Shown: positions 40,183 to 45,090 of the stretch, one piece after another
How positions within the stretch are numbered: the first letter of the stretch is position 1
How the letters are laid out: every line of letters starts with the position of its first letter
Assembly: GCA_004352715.1 (NCBI GenBank)
Contig: SCFE01000015.1
Location: 2,413,798 to 2,477,797, forward strand
Length of the DNA stretch: 64,000 bases
Reading direction: 5' to 3'
Origin: Hofstenia miamia
Lineage: Eukaryota; Xenacoelomorpha; Acoela
Position numbers and translations under genes: made by a program
Notes under the pieces: model-generated
Databases searched by the model: none
The model's input: the letters and a program-made list of their open reading frames with translations, nothing else
What the model was told of the DNA's origin: nothing

Positions 40183-42637
40183 GCACTAAGTACATAGAGG
40201 GCGCTATGTATTGTTTTGAAACAAGATTGGACTCTACGCTGGTTTTTTTCAAATTTTGATATAAGAAATGGCTTATTCATGTAGTTTACAGAAATTGATA
40301 AAATCTGGCCAAAATCGGACATATTCTGGATGAAATAGGCATTTTGACTGAAAAACTGCTAATATCGACCTGAAAATAATATTATATATTTCGGAACGCC
40401 CAAATCTAATGAAAATGTAAAATTTAGTTTAAAAACACATTTATAATTGTTGAAATGGCCAATAAATCCAATTCTTTTTACAATTTTTTAATATATTTTT
40501 TGAGAATTGCTCCCCTTGAGCCGAAATTTGGTGGGTGGCTATTAAATGAGCCCTAAAGCTATCACGGATACTTAATTTGTGATTTTTTTACATTAACCGG
40601 ACGAACTGCTCGCGGGCACTAAGGATGGGGAAAATCAGTGATAGCAGGGCGTCAGTATAAATCACACAGTACTTAGCGCCGTATATATATATATATATAT
40701 ATAGCATGATGCTGTTGCATCACTTATTAAAAGCAGATGTTGATTACTGCAAAATAAGATATCTTTATCTACACCTCTAATTCTATCACCAAGGACAACT
40801 AGTTCTTCTATGCAATGCGCCAATGCCATAAAAGTAATATATTTCCATAATAACAAAAGTGCTACATATTGTAAAAGACTACATCTCAAAAAATTAGAAA
40901 ATACATGCAAATTGAATATACTACAGTAGGTTTTTATTTAATAGACTTGTCGTTCATTTTAATTTGACTTTCTCTTTGTATCACTGTATGATGGTAAACA
41001 TTAAGAAAGAATTATCAAGTTTATTTTAGATTTTAAGGTACATTATTTGTGCCCATGAACATAGGTTTCTTGTGCTGTGCGATAACGACAATGGCGAAAT
41101 AAGCGTTTTAAGTAGTGACATTTAACTCTATGAACATATTGAATCAATGGCATACGGGTTACATTAAGGTTGCATTAAGGACATTATGAACTGTATTAAT
41201 GCTTAGGTGTAAAGGAATAACGTACTGAACAAACTAGAGCGGAAAAATTCACCTACTGTAGTGTAAAGTATTTGCAATTGGAAAAGCAAAACAAGTAGAT
41301 GATTTCAGTAATTCTTGCAATATAGATTAACATCAATTGGAAAACTAGATAAATCGATCAAGTATTACTCTCTGTTGGCAGATAAAATGCTAATATTCAA
41401 TGTCATGTATAAATTAGGCTCTTGAAATATTTTACCATTTTTGGCTTTGTCTTGTAGAGATTTGATTAATATACAAGCATATTCAAACACTGAATTTATT
41501 GTTTTATTTGAATTTTGTACTGCATCTACACATTCTCCACGAAGACTATTTTTTTGCAAGATTGTATATTAACACACATTATGCATAAGAGCCTAGATTT
41601 GGTTTTTGTTTATTCTTGCTGGACTTTTGTTGATATAGTTTCTTAACTTCACAATTTTTTGTTTTGTACTTTTACAATTTTTTAACAAATACTTGAACTT
41701 CTTAGCCAATTATTTCATAGATAGAAACAAGTGAATATATTAATTTATGTATACGAAACTAGCAAAACGAGTTCAATGGCGAAGGTAAATGGCAACGGTG
41801 GAATGTGCCACAGAAACTTAAACAGCAGGACTTGACTCAAACACATACTAAGTTCGAACTACTTACGCACTTTAAACCCAACTTTTCACTTTCTTTTCGA
41901 CTTTCATTTTAAAACAAGTCAATTAAATATTTTCAGCACAATGGCTTTCAAAGATTTGGAAGTCTCTGGAGAGAAAGAAATCATGCACTGTAACTTAGTT
42001 AACATTCAAAAATTAATTATCGTTTGCATTTCGCTGATTTCACAATATTCAAATTCCATGGTTATAAAATACAATAAAATTTCTACATGTAAAATTGTGC
42101 ACACTACAACTAGAGGCTTCTAGCGACTTCAAGTAATAAAACAATATATGTTGTTGGCAATATTTTATTGAAGCTCACTAAACACTAAACATAGAAACAT
42201 TAAAATCTAACATTTTATATAAATCTTTGACTTGAAGTGAACCCGGAAATAGTTAATAAACAGACGCTACTCAACTCCTATTATTTAAAGAAATGTCATA
42301 CAAAGACTCCATTTTACACATAGTTTGAATGAAATTCGCGTGCGATTACTTGGAAATTTGCATAAATAACCAATAGGTTAGAAAAGTGAAAATAAAAGTT
42401 GGATAATTAGTACGTGATTCAATTTCGGAAATAATGCAAGCAGGTGTTGTTGTTGTACTAAAACTGCTCGCTTAAGAATTCAGGTGTAAATTTTCTCGAA
42501 TGCACAATTGAAAAACTAATTTCCAATGAACCAAATCACTTCAAATAACAGTGAAGTTGTGAAAATTAATTTCTCAAGTTTAACAATTATAATTAAATTT
42601 CATACAAAATTACCTAAACGTGCAAGTGAATAAGGAA

Positions 42638-42678
<41 letters not shown>

Positions 42679-43331
42679 ACATACATGAATATACCTAATT
42701 ATTTGGCGCTAAATATATAAAAACTTGAAAAATACATCTAATTAGAGGCAATATGATTAAAGCCAAATTCCTTAGAAATCAATGCAGCAAAATTCGTATA
42801 TCCGTCTATTAATTCAAACAGACCAAGATTATAGTTGATTACCAAAATTTAAAAAAAACATCTACATTTGGTGCTAAGAAAATAGACATTTGTTACTTGG
42901 GGTTAAATAAAGTCTTTTTGCATTAAATATCTCGGCCTAGTTATATTCAAAACTATATTAATAATATATTTCACTGTTTACATTAAAAGTGAGATGCGGG
43001 AACATTTTGTACCTAAATCAGAAAAAATACATTATTCCAAAAAATCAATAAAATAATTCACATAAAACATTACAACATAGCTTGAGAAAGATTCTAATTG
43101 AAATGATAACTCGCATTTAACCCATAACTGAACAGTAAATTAGCAGTGTTTGACCAATAATCCAGCTGCAATGAAAGGTTCAATTAAACATAAGCCTTAA
43201 ATTTTGCAAAAAATAATGAACTACCGCAAAAGATGTAAGAAACACTTTATAATGGCAAAAAATGAATGTATTATTAATAAAATGGGTGAAGAACAGTGGC
43301 GTGTTTAGGATNTCATTAGTATCTGTCGGAA

Positions 43332-43363
<32 letters not shown>

Positions 43364-45090
43364 GATTTAAGGAAGATTAGGATTAGAAATACTAACTGCT
43401 TTTTCGACGGTGGACTCGTAGGAATTTCCCCAGCGACTGTGGAAGAGCTGTGTTCAGTTGGTGTTCCAGATATTGATGATAAGCCTCGTGAAGAGTTCTA
43501 GAAGAATATCTTAGGAGGGACTATATAAAAGAGTAACTTACTAAAGATAATGACTCCATCTTCGATAGTGCATCTTCTGACATTGTAAGCTAAATACAAA
43601 GACATTGGACTACTTTGTAGATACGATGTGACAAAAGCAATGATTCAAAAAAATTCTTGGAATTATAGACTACATAGTGAGGAATTATGGATTCAGTGTT
43701 TACCCAAATGCTAGCAATACAAACTCAGAGTGTTTTAAAATTATTAAATGGCACAAAAATTAAATAGGTGTAATAGAAGTTGGGGGGTGGAAAGCGCGTT
43801 ATAGAATAAAATAATGTCCCCTCAGAATATCTGAAAGAGATTAGATTTTGTCACTTTAAATTTATTCGTGAACGGGCGCGTAAAAGCAATTGGGGAAATG
43901 GGAATCAATTAATAACAGCGTTGAATCAATCTTTATAACATTTGAATATTTAAAAGCGGCGCGAATTGAGCTGAATCAACAAATATTAATTAATACATGT
44001 ACTATTCTGTCGAATATGATATAATAAAATTGGAAAACATCTGCAATTGTCATACATTGCAATTCATAAATTAATGATTTAGGTTGAACAGTAGGTAAAT
44101 GAAAACCTATGTTCACGATAAGAGGCCATTGCCTTCTTATACTATTCCTTCAAATCGCAATCACTATTGTACATGATGCTTGTTTGTCTGAAGATTATTC
44201 AAAATAACGACATAATTATTACAGATTTCAAAACAATTCCCATTACAACTTCTTCAAGAATGAAAACAACTTTAAATACATGTAATCACAACTTTGCGAC
44301 CTTAAGAAAGCTCTAGAGAAACGGATAAACATGAAAAAATCTGGGGAAGAAGGATATTAATTTAATTAAAATAAGTTCTTTACTTTGTATTAAAAAACTT
44401 ATAAAATCAAAATTGCATCAACCCAAGAACTCAATCTTAAGCGAAGATGAGACAATCTTCAGACCCTAAGGGTAATTATATCAGTGGTGCGTTTAGGATT
44501 TTTAAAACAGGGGGTGGGGCTGACACCCATTTTTACAGAAAAAAATTGCAAAAAAATGTTTTTGAACAAAATAAGCTTATACAAAATGCAATCATCTGTT
44601 TTTAGCAGCAAATCGATTGATAATAACATCTTGAATTAACGTGAACCATTTTCAATTTTGAAGAAAAGAGAACATTTTTTAAATGATCGCAATTGGCCCC
44701 AAAAGGGGGCAGTCGCCTCCCTGTCGCCCTAACCGCGCCACTGGTGAAGAATATGTATATTTATTGTTAAACAAATACATTGATATTTTATAACGCACTA
44801 TAATTAGCTTTACAAATATGTATATAATAAAGAAATAATAGCATTGTTCACTGTACATGCAATTATAAAATTTGCATGTATATGAAACGGAACTCCAAAA
44901 GATCTCTAATATATTATTAGATAATTTCTAAGTAAACGAAAGTCAACTAAACAGTGTAACTGTCTTTCTATCTTAGGGCAAAATATCACATATATTGAGA
45001 CTTCGAAAACCCACAATGACTTTGAAATTCATCGAAAATTGGAAAGAAATTAAAGGAGAATTACCTGAAACGCTTCCAAAAGGAATCCAT
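4292..45090 (-). CDS. SYNGAP/DAB2IP/RASAL2 homolog: SynGAP/DAB2IP/RASAL2-family Ras GTPase-activating protein (18-exon gene)
   Basis: The joined exons are 45065-45090, 34422-34649, 26560-26664, 20386-20576, 17838-18082, 16557-16736, 16045-16217, 13014-13159, 12865-12940, 12731-12821, 12188-12289, 12038-12142, 11131-11475, 9380-9762, 7882-8009, 7283-7431, 5359-5552 and 4292-4547. Every junction is GT-AG, every phase matches, and the total is 3123 nt (1040 aa plus stop). Domains in order are PH (about 10-95), C2 (about 98-235), RasGAP (about 245-525, arginine finger R306 in FRANSLATK, FLR motif at 413-415), a Ser/Pro-rich tail with NPLY at 777-780, a coiled coil (about 895-1000) and the C-terminus STLL. 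Family members stimulate GTP hydrolysis on Ras and Rap at membranes and scaffolds. Vertebrates have four paralogues; which one this most resembles cannot be settled by eye. The N-terminus is much shorter than in long vertebrate isoforms, so alternative 5' exons are possible. Confidence 0.93.
4548..5358. other. intron 17, nothing recognised
   Basis: The intron between exons 17 and 18 is AT-rich and holds no repeat or frame that I can support. Confidence 0.6.
5359..5552 (-). CDS. SYNGAP/DAB2IP/RASAL2 homolog: RasGAP gene, exon 17 (coiled coil, first part)
   Basis: 194 nt. Heptad-rich, charged helix: YSELDRIQQNVEDLQNALES, AQRELDMNQQKLLEQERTAQ and KQAEEKDKNLKQIMHR. It corresponds to the C-terminal coiled coil of SynGAP and DAB2IP, which drives trimerisation in SynGAP. 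The acceptor lies only 19 nt from the end of a piggyBac element. The last codon is split with exon 18. Confidence 0.92.
5572..6769 (+). mobile_element. piggyBac-type transposon relic
   Basis: Perfect 14-bp terminal inverted repeats: CCCTAGAACTACCA at 5572-5585 and TGGTAGTTCTAGGG at 6756-6769. The right end is followed by TTAA (6770-6773), the piggyBac target; the left flank is TTTG, so that TTAA has mutated. Inside, a second motif TCAATTGACTCA occurs near both ends (5617 and 6570). The element lies in the intron between exons 16 and 17 of the RasGAP gene, opposite in strand, and contains transposase remains. About 1.2 kb, so internally deleted relative to full piggyBac elements (over 2 kb). 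Confidence 0.85.
6095..6501 (+). pseudogene. piggyBac transposase, broken C-terminal part
   Basis: Three shifted frames show DDE_Tnp_1_7 family text: MLAVYKAKKNKIVYVPSTFH, then NETKGSIATEDQML, then STKSGTMRWPLAVFFNLVDI. These equal the usual ...YK.KK.K.V..LST.H, YN.TKGGVD..DQM and YS.KR.T.RWPL..FFN.LD. At least two frameshifts, and the N-terminal two thirds are missing, so it cannot be active. Confidence 0.8.
6774..7282. other. rest of intron 16, nothing recognised
   Basis: AT-rich intron sequence between the piggyBac end and exon 16. Confidence 0.5.
7283..7431 (-). CDS. SYNGAP/DAB2IP/RASAL2 homolog: RasGAP gene, exon 16 (Ser/Gln-rich tail)
   Basis: 149 nt. Encodes THSLMGNSPFNMESARQSPS and HSDISSQPSSCRYVTRQPLL. 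RQSPS resembles the RQNSAGP / RQMSL basic-Ser motifs of the vertebrate tails, possible kinase sites. Phase 0 out before GTTAGT. The piggyBac relic at 5572-6769 lies in the following intron. Confidence 0.85.
7533..7656. repeat. possible MITE fragment
   Basis: AGGCCCCTGTGAG at the left and CTGACAGGGCCCA at the right form imperfect inverted ends. The interior CATTAAAAATTTAGTTACCC and TACTATTCGACTCGA recurs near 27899-27935 (ATTAAAATTTAGTGACCC, TACTATTTGGCTCAA). No target duplication is visible, so limits are rough. Confidence 0.4.
7882..8009 (-). CDS. SYNGAP/DAB2IP/RASAL2 homolog: RasGAP gene, exon 15 (Ser-rich tail)
   Basis: 128 nt. Encodes AGSCGALSHLSESSNLQRIQ and SDSSFPLSQFPSESELSRLN. The HLSESSNLQ text recalls the SSHSNSEE stretch after the NPxY motif in DAB2IP. 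Acceptor TTTTAG and donor CCAA/GTAATT; phases 1 in and 1 out fit both neighbours. Confidence 0.85.
8793..8983. mobile_element. hAT-type MITE, 191 bp, perfect 8-bp target duplication
   Basis: Ends CAGGGGCGTACCCA and TGGGTACGCCACTG are inverted repeats. The element is flanked by AGTATACT on both sides (8785-8792 and 8984-8991), the 8-bp duplication typical of hAT elements. The ends resemble those of the larger hAT element at 47750-49593 (CAG.G.C.TAGCCAGA), a possible source of transposase. It lies in the intron between exons 14 and 15. Confidence 0.9.
9380..9762 (-). CDS. SYNGAP/DAB2IP/RASAL2 homolog: RasGAP gene, exon 14 (tail with NPxY motif)
   Basis: 383 nt. Ser/Pro-rich, with GFYLNHTNPLYEVCNMSP near its end. 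The NPLY (residues 777-780) matches the position and type of the NPVY motif in DAB2IP (SFQNPVYQM), which PTB domains bind. It also carries DRLPPLPVDVQ, a possible SH3 ligand (inference). Starts phase 0 (VSSTAQPSV), which joins exon 13 directly, and ends with two bases of a Ser codon completed by exon 15. Confidence 0.9.
9763..11130. other. intron 13, nothing recognised with confidence
   Basis: One open stretch at about 10613-10806 (minus) ending in a GGTGAGT was tested as an exon and set aside because its length breaks the phase between exons 13 and 14. The rest is AT-rich intron. Confidence 0.5.
11131..11475 (-). CDS. SYNGAP/DAB2IP/RASAL2 homolog: RasGAP gene, exon 13 (Ser/Pro-rich tail)
   Basis: 345 nt, 115 codons. 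Low-complexity, rich in Ser and Pro: SSSSTLPRSHKLGRASPPSN, PPNLSEIFPPPSSSVAPSYE and a Ser run. Tyrosines in SAYLNMNK and APSYENV could be phosphorylation sites, by inference only. In vertebrate members this region is also disordered and phosphorylated. Phase 0 on both sides. The hAT MITE at 11582-11904 sits about 110 bp upstream of its acceptor. Confidence 0.88.
11582..11904 (-). mobile_element. hAT-type MITE of the GAGC-rich family, 323 bp
   Basis: Begins CCGACTTGTGAACGAG and ends CTCGTTGACAAGTCTG, inverted repeats of each other. Flanks GCATACAA (11574-11581) and GCATAAAA (11905-11912) match at 7 of 8 positions, a hAT-type target duplication. Subterminal repeats of GGCTCG are numerous. Relatives lie at 22226, 31330 and 50285. 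Confidence 0.85.
12038..12142 (-). CDS. SYNGAP/DAB2IP/RASAL2 homolog: RasGAP gene, exon 12 (post-GAP segment)
   Basis: 105 nt, 35 codons. HAFDKLTELPNVLKRIGRPT resembles the KLGPLPRILRDV segment just after the RasGAP domain. Phase 0 at both ends. The 45-nt intron before it makes exons 11 and 12 look like one long frame, but the acceptor TTCCAG and the alignment support a split. Confidence 0.85.
12188..12289 (-). CDS. SYNGAP/DAB2IP/RASAL2 homolog: RasGAP gene, exon 11 (end of RasGAP domain)
   Basis: 102 nt, 34 codons. TEPAFRIDIGRELSIIHNML corresponds to GFEGYIDLGRELSSLHSLLW, the last conserved block of the family's RasGAP module. Phase 0 on both sides with TTTAG acceptor and TCA/GTAAGT donor. 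Confidence 0.93.
12290..12730. other. intron 10, nothing recognised
   Basis: AT-rich intron between exons 10 and 11. Confidence 0.6.
12731..12821 (-). CDS. SYNGAP/DAB2IP/RASAL2 homolog: RasGAP gene, exon 10 (RasGAP domain)
   Basis: 91 nt. Encodes YREETESMKFMNPFLEREAP then NMHNFINSIS, aligned with [20 protein letters not shown] followed by QRFLLEIS. Ends phase 0 before GTAAGT. Only 43 nt of intron separate it from exon 9, the shortest intron of the gene. Confidence 0.93.
12865..12940 (-). CDS. SYNGAP/DAB2IP/RASAL2 homolog: RasGAP gene, exon 9 (RasGAP domain)
   Basis: 76 nt, too short to stand out as an open frame. Encodes AKPNENVSQTLKLISKVVMK plus LANDT, the counterpart of TARTLTLIAKV.QNLANF, one of the best conserved helices of the domain. 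Borders TTTAG and CT/GTGAGT; phase 1 in, phase 2 out, both matching the neighbours. Confidence 0.93.
13014..13159 (-). CDS. SYNGAP/DAB2IP/RASAL2 homolog: RasGAP gene, exon 8 (FLR signature)
   Basis: 146 nt. TQLREVFWTLRS matches RELKEVFASWR, and SSLFLRLLCAAILTPHMF matches the hallmark SASLFLRFLCPAIMSPSLF. The FLR arginine (R415) is the residue that steadies the arginine finger in RasGAPs; here the usual CPAI is CAAI. The frame used is not the longest open one in the region; it was fixed by homology and by phase with exon 7. Confidence 0.95.
13160..16044. other. intron 7, 2.9 kb, nothing recognised
   Basis: Mostly AT-rich. A GC-richer patch at about 15470-15600 (CACTCCGTTCGCGCGAGAGT, ACTCCCGCGTGAACGTG) stands out and may be the remnant of an inserted element, but I found no clear inverted ends or target duplication. 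Confidence 0.45.
16045..16217 (-). CDS. SYNGAP/DAB2IP/RASAL2 homolog: RasGAP gene, exon 7 (RasGAP domain)
   Basis: 173 nt. YIEEVLSGKIQEVVDSN and LDVETNPEQKY correspond to YL.DALGEFI..LYES.ENCEVDP..C. The part ending DMWQSVYDSSAYFP aligns with CEL...VVNSHCVFP. The exon ends with two bases of a codon completed by exon 8. The intron before it (16218-16556) is short and plain. Confidence 0.92.
16557..16736 (-). CDS. SYNGAP/DAB2IP/RASAL2 homolog: RasGAP gene, exon 6 (arginine-finger loop)
   Basis: 180 nt, exactly 60 codons. Contains LVFRANSLATKSMEAYAKLM, the counterpart of [20 protein letters not shown] in the family and of the finger loop in p120 RasGAP. R306 is the predicted arginine finger that enters the Ras active site, so the catalytic residue is kept. 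Phase 0 on both sides, acceptor TTTAG and donor AAG/GTAAAT. Confidence 0.96.
16945..17250. repeat. direct repeat, copy 1 (306 bp)
   Basis: Nearly identical to 17272-17577 at a constant offset of 327; I see one clear difference (CACAGTTTATAGC against CACATTTTATAGC). Copy 1 runs up to the first N of the gap and copy 2 starts at the first base after it. Lies in the intron between exons 5 and 6. Confidence 0.95.
17251..17271. other. sequence gap (21 N) between identical flanks
   Basis: The sequence on the left of the gap is repeated on its right, which points to overlapping contig ends that were not merged. Confidence 0.95.
17272..17577. repeat. direct repeat, copy 2 (306 bp)
   Basis: Second copy of 16945-17250. 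After it the sequence runs on into unique intron toward exon 5. Confidence 0.95.
17838..18082 (-). CDS. SYNGAP/DAB2IP/RASAL2 homolog: RasGAP gene, exon 5 (C2 end to RasGAP entry)
   Basis: 245 nt. The first half (HADANLDSNCISQNQTTWHQ) holds the W of the last C2 strands. The second half (VRFCGVFEAVHIWPLHIYND, then LLDIVVNQYSEIYILCEEFL) matches the IRLKARYQTMSILPMELYKE segment that leads into the RasGAP helices in SynGAP and DAB2IP. Ends in phase 0 before GTAAAG. Immediately downstream lies the duplicated, gap-containing intron. Confidence 0.92.
19142..19190. repeat. TA-rich microsatellite
   Basis: Imperfect (TA)n with some CA units, directly next to the inverted-repeat element at 19191-19734. 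Confidence 0.9.
19191..19734. mobile_element. inverted-repeat element in TA microsatellite, copy A
   Basis: Inner ends GCGCTAAGTACATGG (from about 19228) and CATAGTACTTAGCGCCCGTA (to 19734) are inverted repeats. A second partial end, TACGGGCGCTCTGG, lies at 19191. The interior matches copy B at 40181-40680 over most of its length (for example TTTACAATA..TTTAATATATTTTTT and GGCTATCACG.ATACT.AATTT). Both copies sit between TA repeats. No coding capacity. The superfamily is not clear; a TA target would fit Tc1/mariner-like elements. Confidence 0.75.
20039..20063. repeat. TA microsatellite
   Basis: Pure (TA)n of about 24 bases, preceded by a GC-rich patch (GGAGGGCCATGCTCTCCCTT) that looks foreign to the intron and contains a small palindrome. 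Confidence 0.85.
20386..20576 (-). CDS. SYNGAP/DAB2IP/RASAL2 homolog: RasGAP gene, exon 4 (C2 core)
   Basis: 191 nt. Encodes YFCEILIDDVVYGVTQTK, the equivalent of Y.CEL.LDDVLYARTT in vertebrate members, then FEEIFHFRNL and VRVCVYKETDKKRKGKK, which matches HLYRETDKKKKKE. The C2 domain of this family acts with the RasGAP domain and is needed for Rap GAP activity in SynGAP. Clean GT-AG borders, phases continuous on both sides. Confidence 0.93.
20929..21116. repeat. dispersed repeat family X, copy 1
   Basis: About 190 bp sharing with 58133-58345 an ordered series of words: CTCAGGTGCAAAAATAATTT, TCATTACATGAG, CACAAACCCATAGATGTG, AAAAATGTGGATAAA and CTAGTAGAAGTGG. Shorter copies lie at 24702 and 55079. 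No inverted ends and no coding frame of note. Could be part of a LINE or SINE. Confidence 0.7.
22145..22177. repeat. hairpin with 10-bp perfect stem
   Basis: GTGCGGTAGA at 22145-22154 pairs with TCTACCGCAC at 22168-22177 across a 13-base loop. Confidence 0.75.
22226..22570 (+). mobile_element. hAT-type MITE of the GAGC-rich family, left end damaged
   Basis: Ends in GGCTCGTTGACAAGTCTG like the intact copies. The left end should begin CAGACTTGT but reads CACCNTCTAACGAGCC, with an ambiguous base at 22225. Contains a tandem GCCGA run and ACGAGCCGAGC subterminal repeats. No target duplication can be seen. Confidence 0.75.
23279..23483. mobile_element. probable hAT-type MITE, 205 bp
   Basis: Left end CAGAGATGTAAGAGGGCCCG and right end CGGGCCTGGTCC then ACTTACATTTCTG are inverted repeats with small differences. 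Flanks GTCTGATA (23271-23278) and GTCGGGTA (23484-23491) agree at 6 of 8 positions. An inner stem GAGGGCC / GGCCCTC lies near the left end. Confidence 0.65.
24702..24770. repeat. dispersed repeat family X, short copy
   Basis: ACCTCAGGCACAGGAATA and ATCACAAATGCTCATCC match the first third of the family copies at 55079 and 58133. Confidence 0.45.
24830..25247 (+). other. unrecognised purine-rich coding-like stretch
   Basis: Plus strand, antisense to the host gene. The last 78 codons (25011-25247) are open: RPTGAVIRELNEVKRIKIQL then ASEQATEQEEIAALEVERQG, a probable coiled-coil helix. The upstream part is coding-like but broken by stops. No signature known to me. It could be a transposon ORF1 or a decayed processed gene. 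Confidence 0.35.
26560..26664 (-). CDS. SYNGAP/DAB2IP/RASAL2 homolog: RasGAP gene, exon 3 (PH-C2 linker, first C2 strand)
   Basis: 105 nt. Encodes the end of the PH helix and the first C2 strand, VDYRLMIDIQECRHLKPKKR, equivalent to VLKLWIIEAR.LPPKKR in SynGAP. Acceptor TTTAG, donor CG/GTGAGT; the split Arg codon joins to exon 4. An in-frame ATG is the second codon boundary of the exon, but the phase with exon 2 is open and continuous, so it need not be a start. A shorter isoform from this ATG, lacking the PH domain, is possible. Confidence 0.9.
27640..27935. repeat. repeat fragment sharing sequence with 7533-7656
   Basis: AACTCGCGAGTTCGAGTCGA at the left and CACTCAAACTCGACTCTCAG at the right form a loose inverted pair. 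The right flank (AGGGCCC ... ATTAAAATTTAGTGACCC) recurs at 7597-7650. Probably a degraded MITE. Confidence 0.4.
30373..30666. mobile_element. MITE-like element with telomere-like core and 30-bp minisatellite
   Basis: Ends GGATCACCTAAAGATGTG and CATATCTTCAGGTGATCC are inverted repeats (about 24 bp, few mismatches). The element is flanked by a perfect 8-bp duplication, AAATTTTC at 30365-30372 and 30667-30674. Inside, TATCTTCAGGTGGAAAA or a near copy starts at 30414, 30443, 30559, 30589, 30619 and (partial) 30651, spaced about 30 bp, with G-runs between. The core has CCCTAA-type repeats (30491-30513) facing TTAGGG-type repeats (30545-30558), so it can fold on itself. No coding frame. The 8-bp duplication fits hAT-like mobility, but the ends are not the usual CAG. 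Confidence 0.85.
31330..31568 (+). mobile_element. hAT-type MITE of the GAGC-rich family, perfect 8-bp duplication
   Basis: 239 bp. Begins CAGACTTGTAAACGAGC and ends GGCTCGTTGAAAAGTCTG. Flanked by AGTGGGAT on both sides (31322-31329 and 31569-31576). This is the cleanest copy of the family and defines its ends. Confidence 0.95.
34422..34649 (-). CDS. SYNGAP/DAB2IP/RASAL2 homolog: RasGAP gene, exon 2 (PH domain)
   Basis: 228 nt. The exon begins with the SQSHESLLA stretch, matching the SHESLL motif at the head of the split PH domain in SynGAP and DAB2IP. It continues with HPSVLGESNCFHLQ (family: HSSILGQ..CFEV) and ends in the C-terminal PH helix ETDRNNWVTS (family: AAERDKWIENL). Acceptor TTTAG and donor CAG/GTAAAC are both good. 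PH domains of this family help membrane recruitment. A 9.9-kb region of the same strand (34650-45064) separates it from exon 1. Confidence 0.9.
35303..35651. mobile_element. probable hAT-type MITE, 349 bp
   Basis: Left end AAGTGTTGGAACCGTGCC and right end GGCCCGGTTAAAATACTG are inverted repeats with several mismatches. Flanks GATGTCAT and TACGGCAT agree at 5 of 8 positions. Subterminal GTGCC and CGTGC words are repeated. Older than the other copies. Confidence 0.55.
37259..37530. mobile_element. hAT-type MITE of the CGCGTTTAGG family, 272 bp
   Basis: Begins CAGTGGCGCGTTTAGG and ends CCTAAACGCGCCACTG, a perfect 16-bp inverted repeat. Flanks TTCTGATT (37251-37258) and CTCTGATT (37531-37538) match at 7 of 8 positions. 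An inverted relative lies at 44482-44743 and a broken end at 43294. Confidence 0.92.
40146..40180. repeat. TA microsatellite
   Basis: Pure (TA)n run that directly abuts the left end of element copy B. Confidence 0.95.
40181..40680. mobile_element. inverted-repeat element in TA microsatellite, copy B
   Basis: About 500 bp. Begins GGGCACTAAGTACATAGAGG and ends CACAGTACTTAGCGCC. Directly flanked by (TA)n on both sides (40146-40180 and 40682-40702). The interior matches copy A at 19228-19734 in the same orientation. No coding frame. Confidence 0.8.
40682..40702. repeat. TA microsatellite
   Basis: (TA)n run that abuts the right end of element copy B. Confidence 0.9.
42639..42674. repeat. TA microsatellite with possible element remnant
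   Basis: (AT)n run followed by GCGCACATAC and, 30 bp on, TTGGCGCTAAATATATA. The GGCGCTAA word recalls the ends of copies A and B, so this may be a solo relic. Confidence 0.6.
43294..43311. repeat. MITE end fragment (CGCGTTTAGG family)
   Basis: CAGTGGCGTGTTTAGGAT matches the left end at 37259 and then stops at an ambiguous base (N at 43312). What follows is unrelated. Confidence 0.7.
43313..43501 (+). other. unrecognised acidic coding-like stretch with (GAT)n
   Basis: A (GAT)n run encodes about nine Asp, then EDLRKIRIRNTNCFFDGG and LVGISPATVEELCSVGVPD, ending at a stop. Codon use looks protein-like, and the following 400 bp contain further short coding-like pieces in other frames. I do not recognise the family. 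It lies antisense in intron 1 next to a MITE end, so a decayed transposon gene is the likeliest source. Confidence 0.35.
44482..44743. mobile_element. hAT-type MITE of the CGCGTTTAGG family, inverted copy
   Basis: Begins CAGTGGTGCGTTTAGG and ends CCTAACCGCGCCACTG. The interior is the reverse complement of the copy at 37259-37530, diverged. Flanks (AATTATAT and GTGAAGAA) do not match, so the target duplication has decayed or one end moved. Confidence 0.8.
45065..45090 (-). CDS. SYNGAP/DAB2IP/RASAL2 homolog: RasGAP gene, coding exon 1 (start codon MDSFWKRF)
   Basis: The exon encodes MDSFWKRF plus two bases (AG) that complete an Arg codon with the next exon. It ends in a good donor (CAG/GTAATT). 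An in-frame TAA lies 9 bases upstream of the ATG, which supports a start here if the transcript is not spliced in between. The phase fits exon 2 exactly, and the basic text resembles the LPRFR stretch just before the PH domain in SynGAP. The alternative is an internal exon: TTATGCAG just upstream of the ATG could be an acceptor, which would put the true start further 5'. Confidence 0.55.

Larger units (their letters stand above)
34650..45064. other. intron 1 (10.4 kb)
   Basis: The largest intron. It carries several MITEs, TA microsatellites and a (GAT)n stretch, listed separately. Open frames at 36174, 37645, 37796, 38307, 38868, 39869, 41365 and 41941 are short, very AT-rich and without family signatures. 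I see no further exon of the RasGAP gene here. Confidence 0.55.

Noticed and set aside
40080-40322. Frames with long Ile/Tyr alternation
   Set aside because: Translation of the TA microsatellite.
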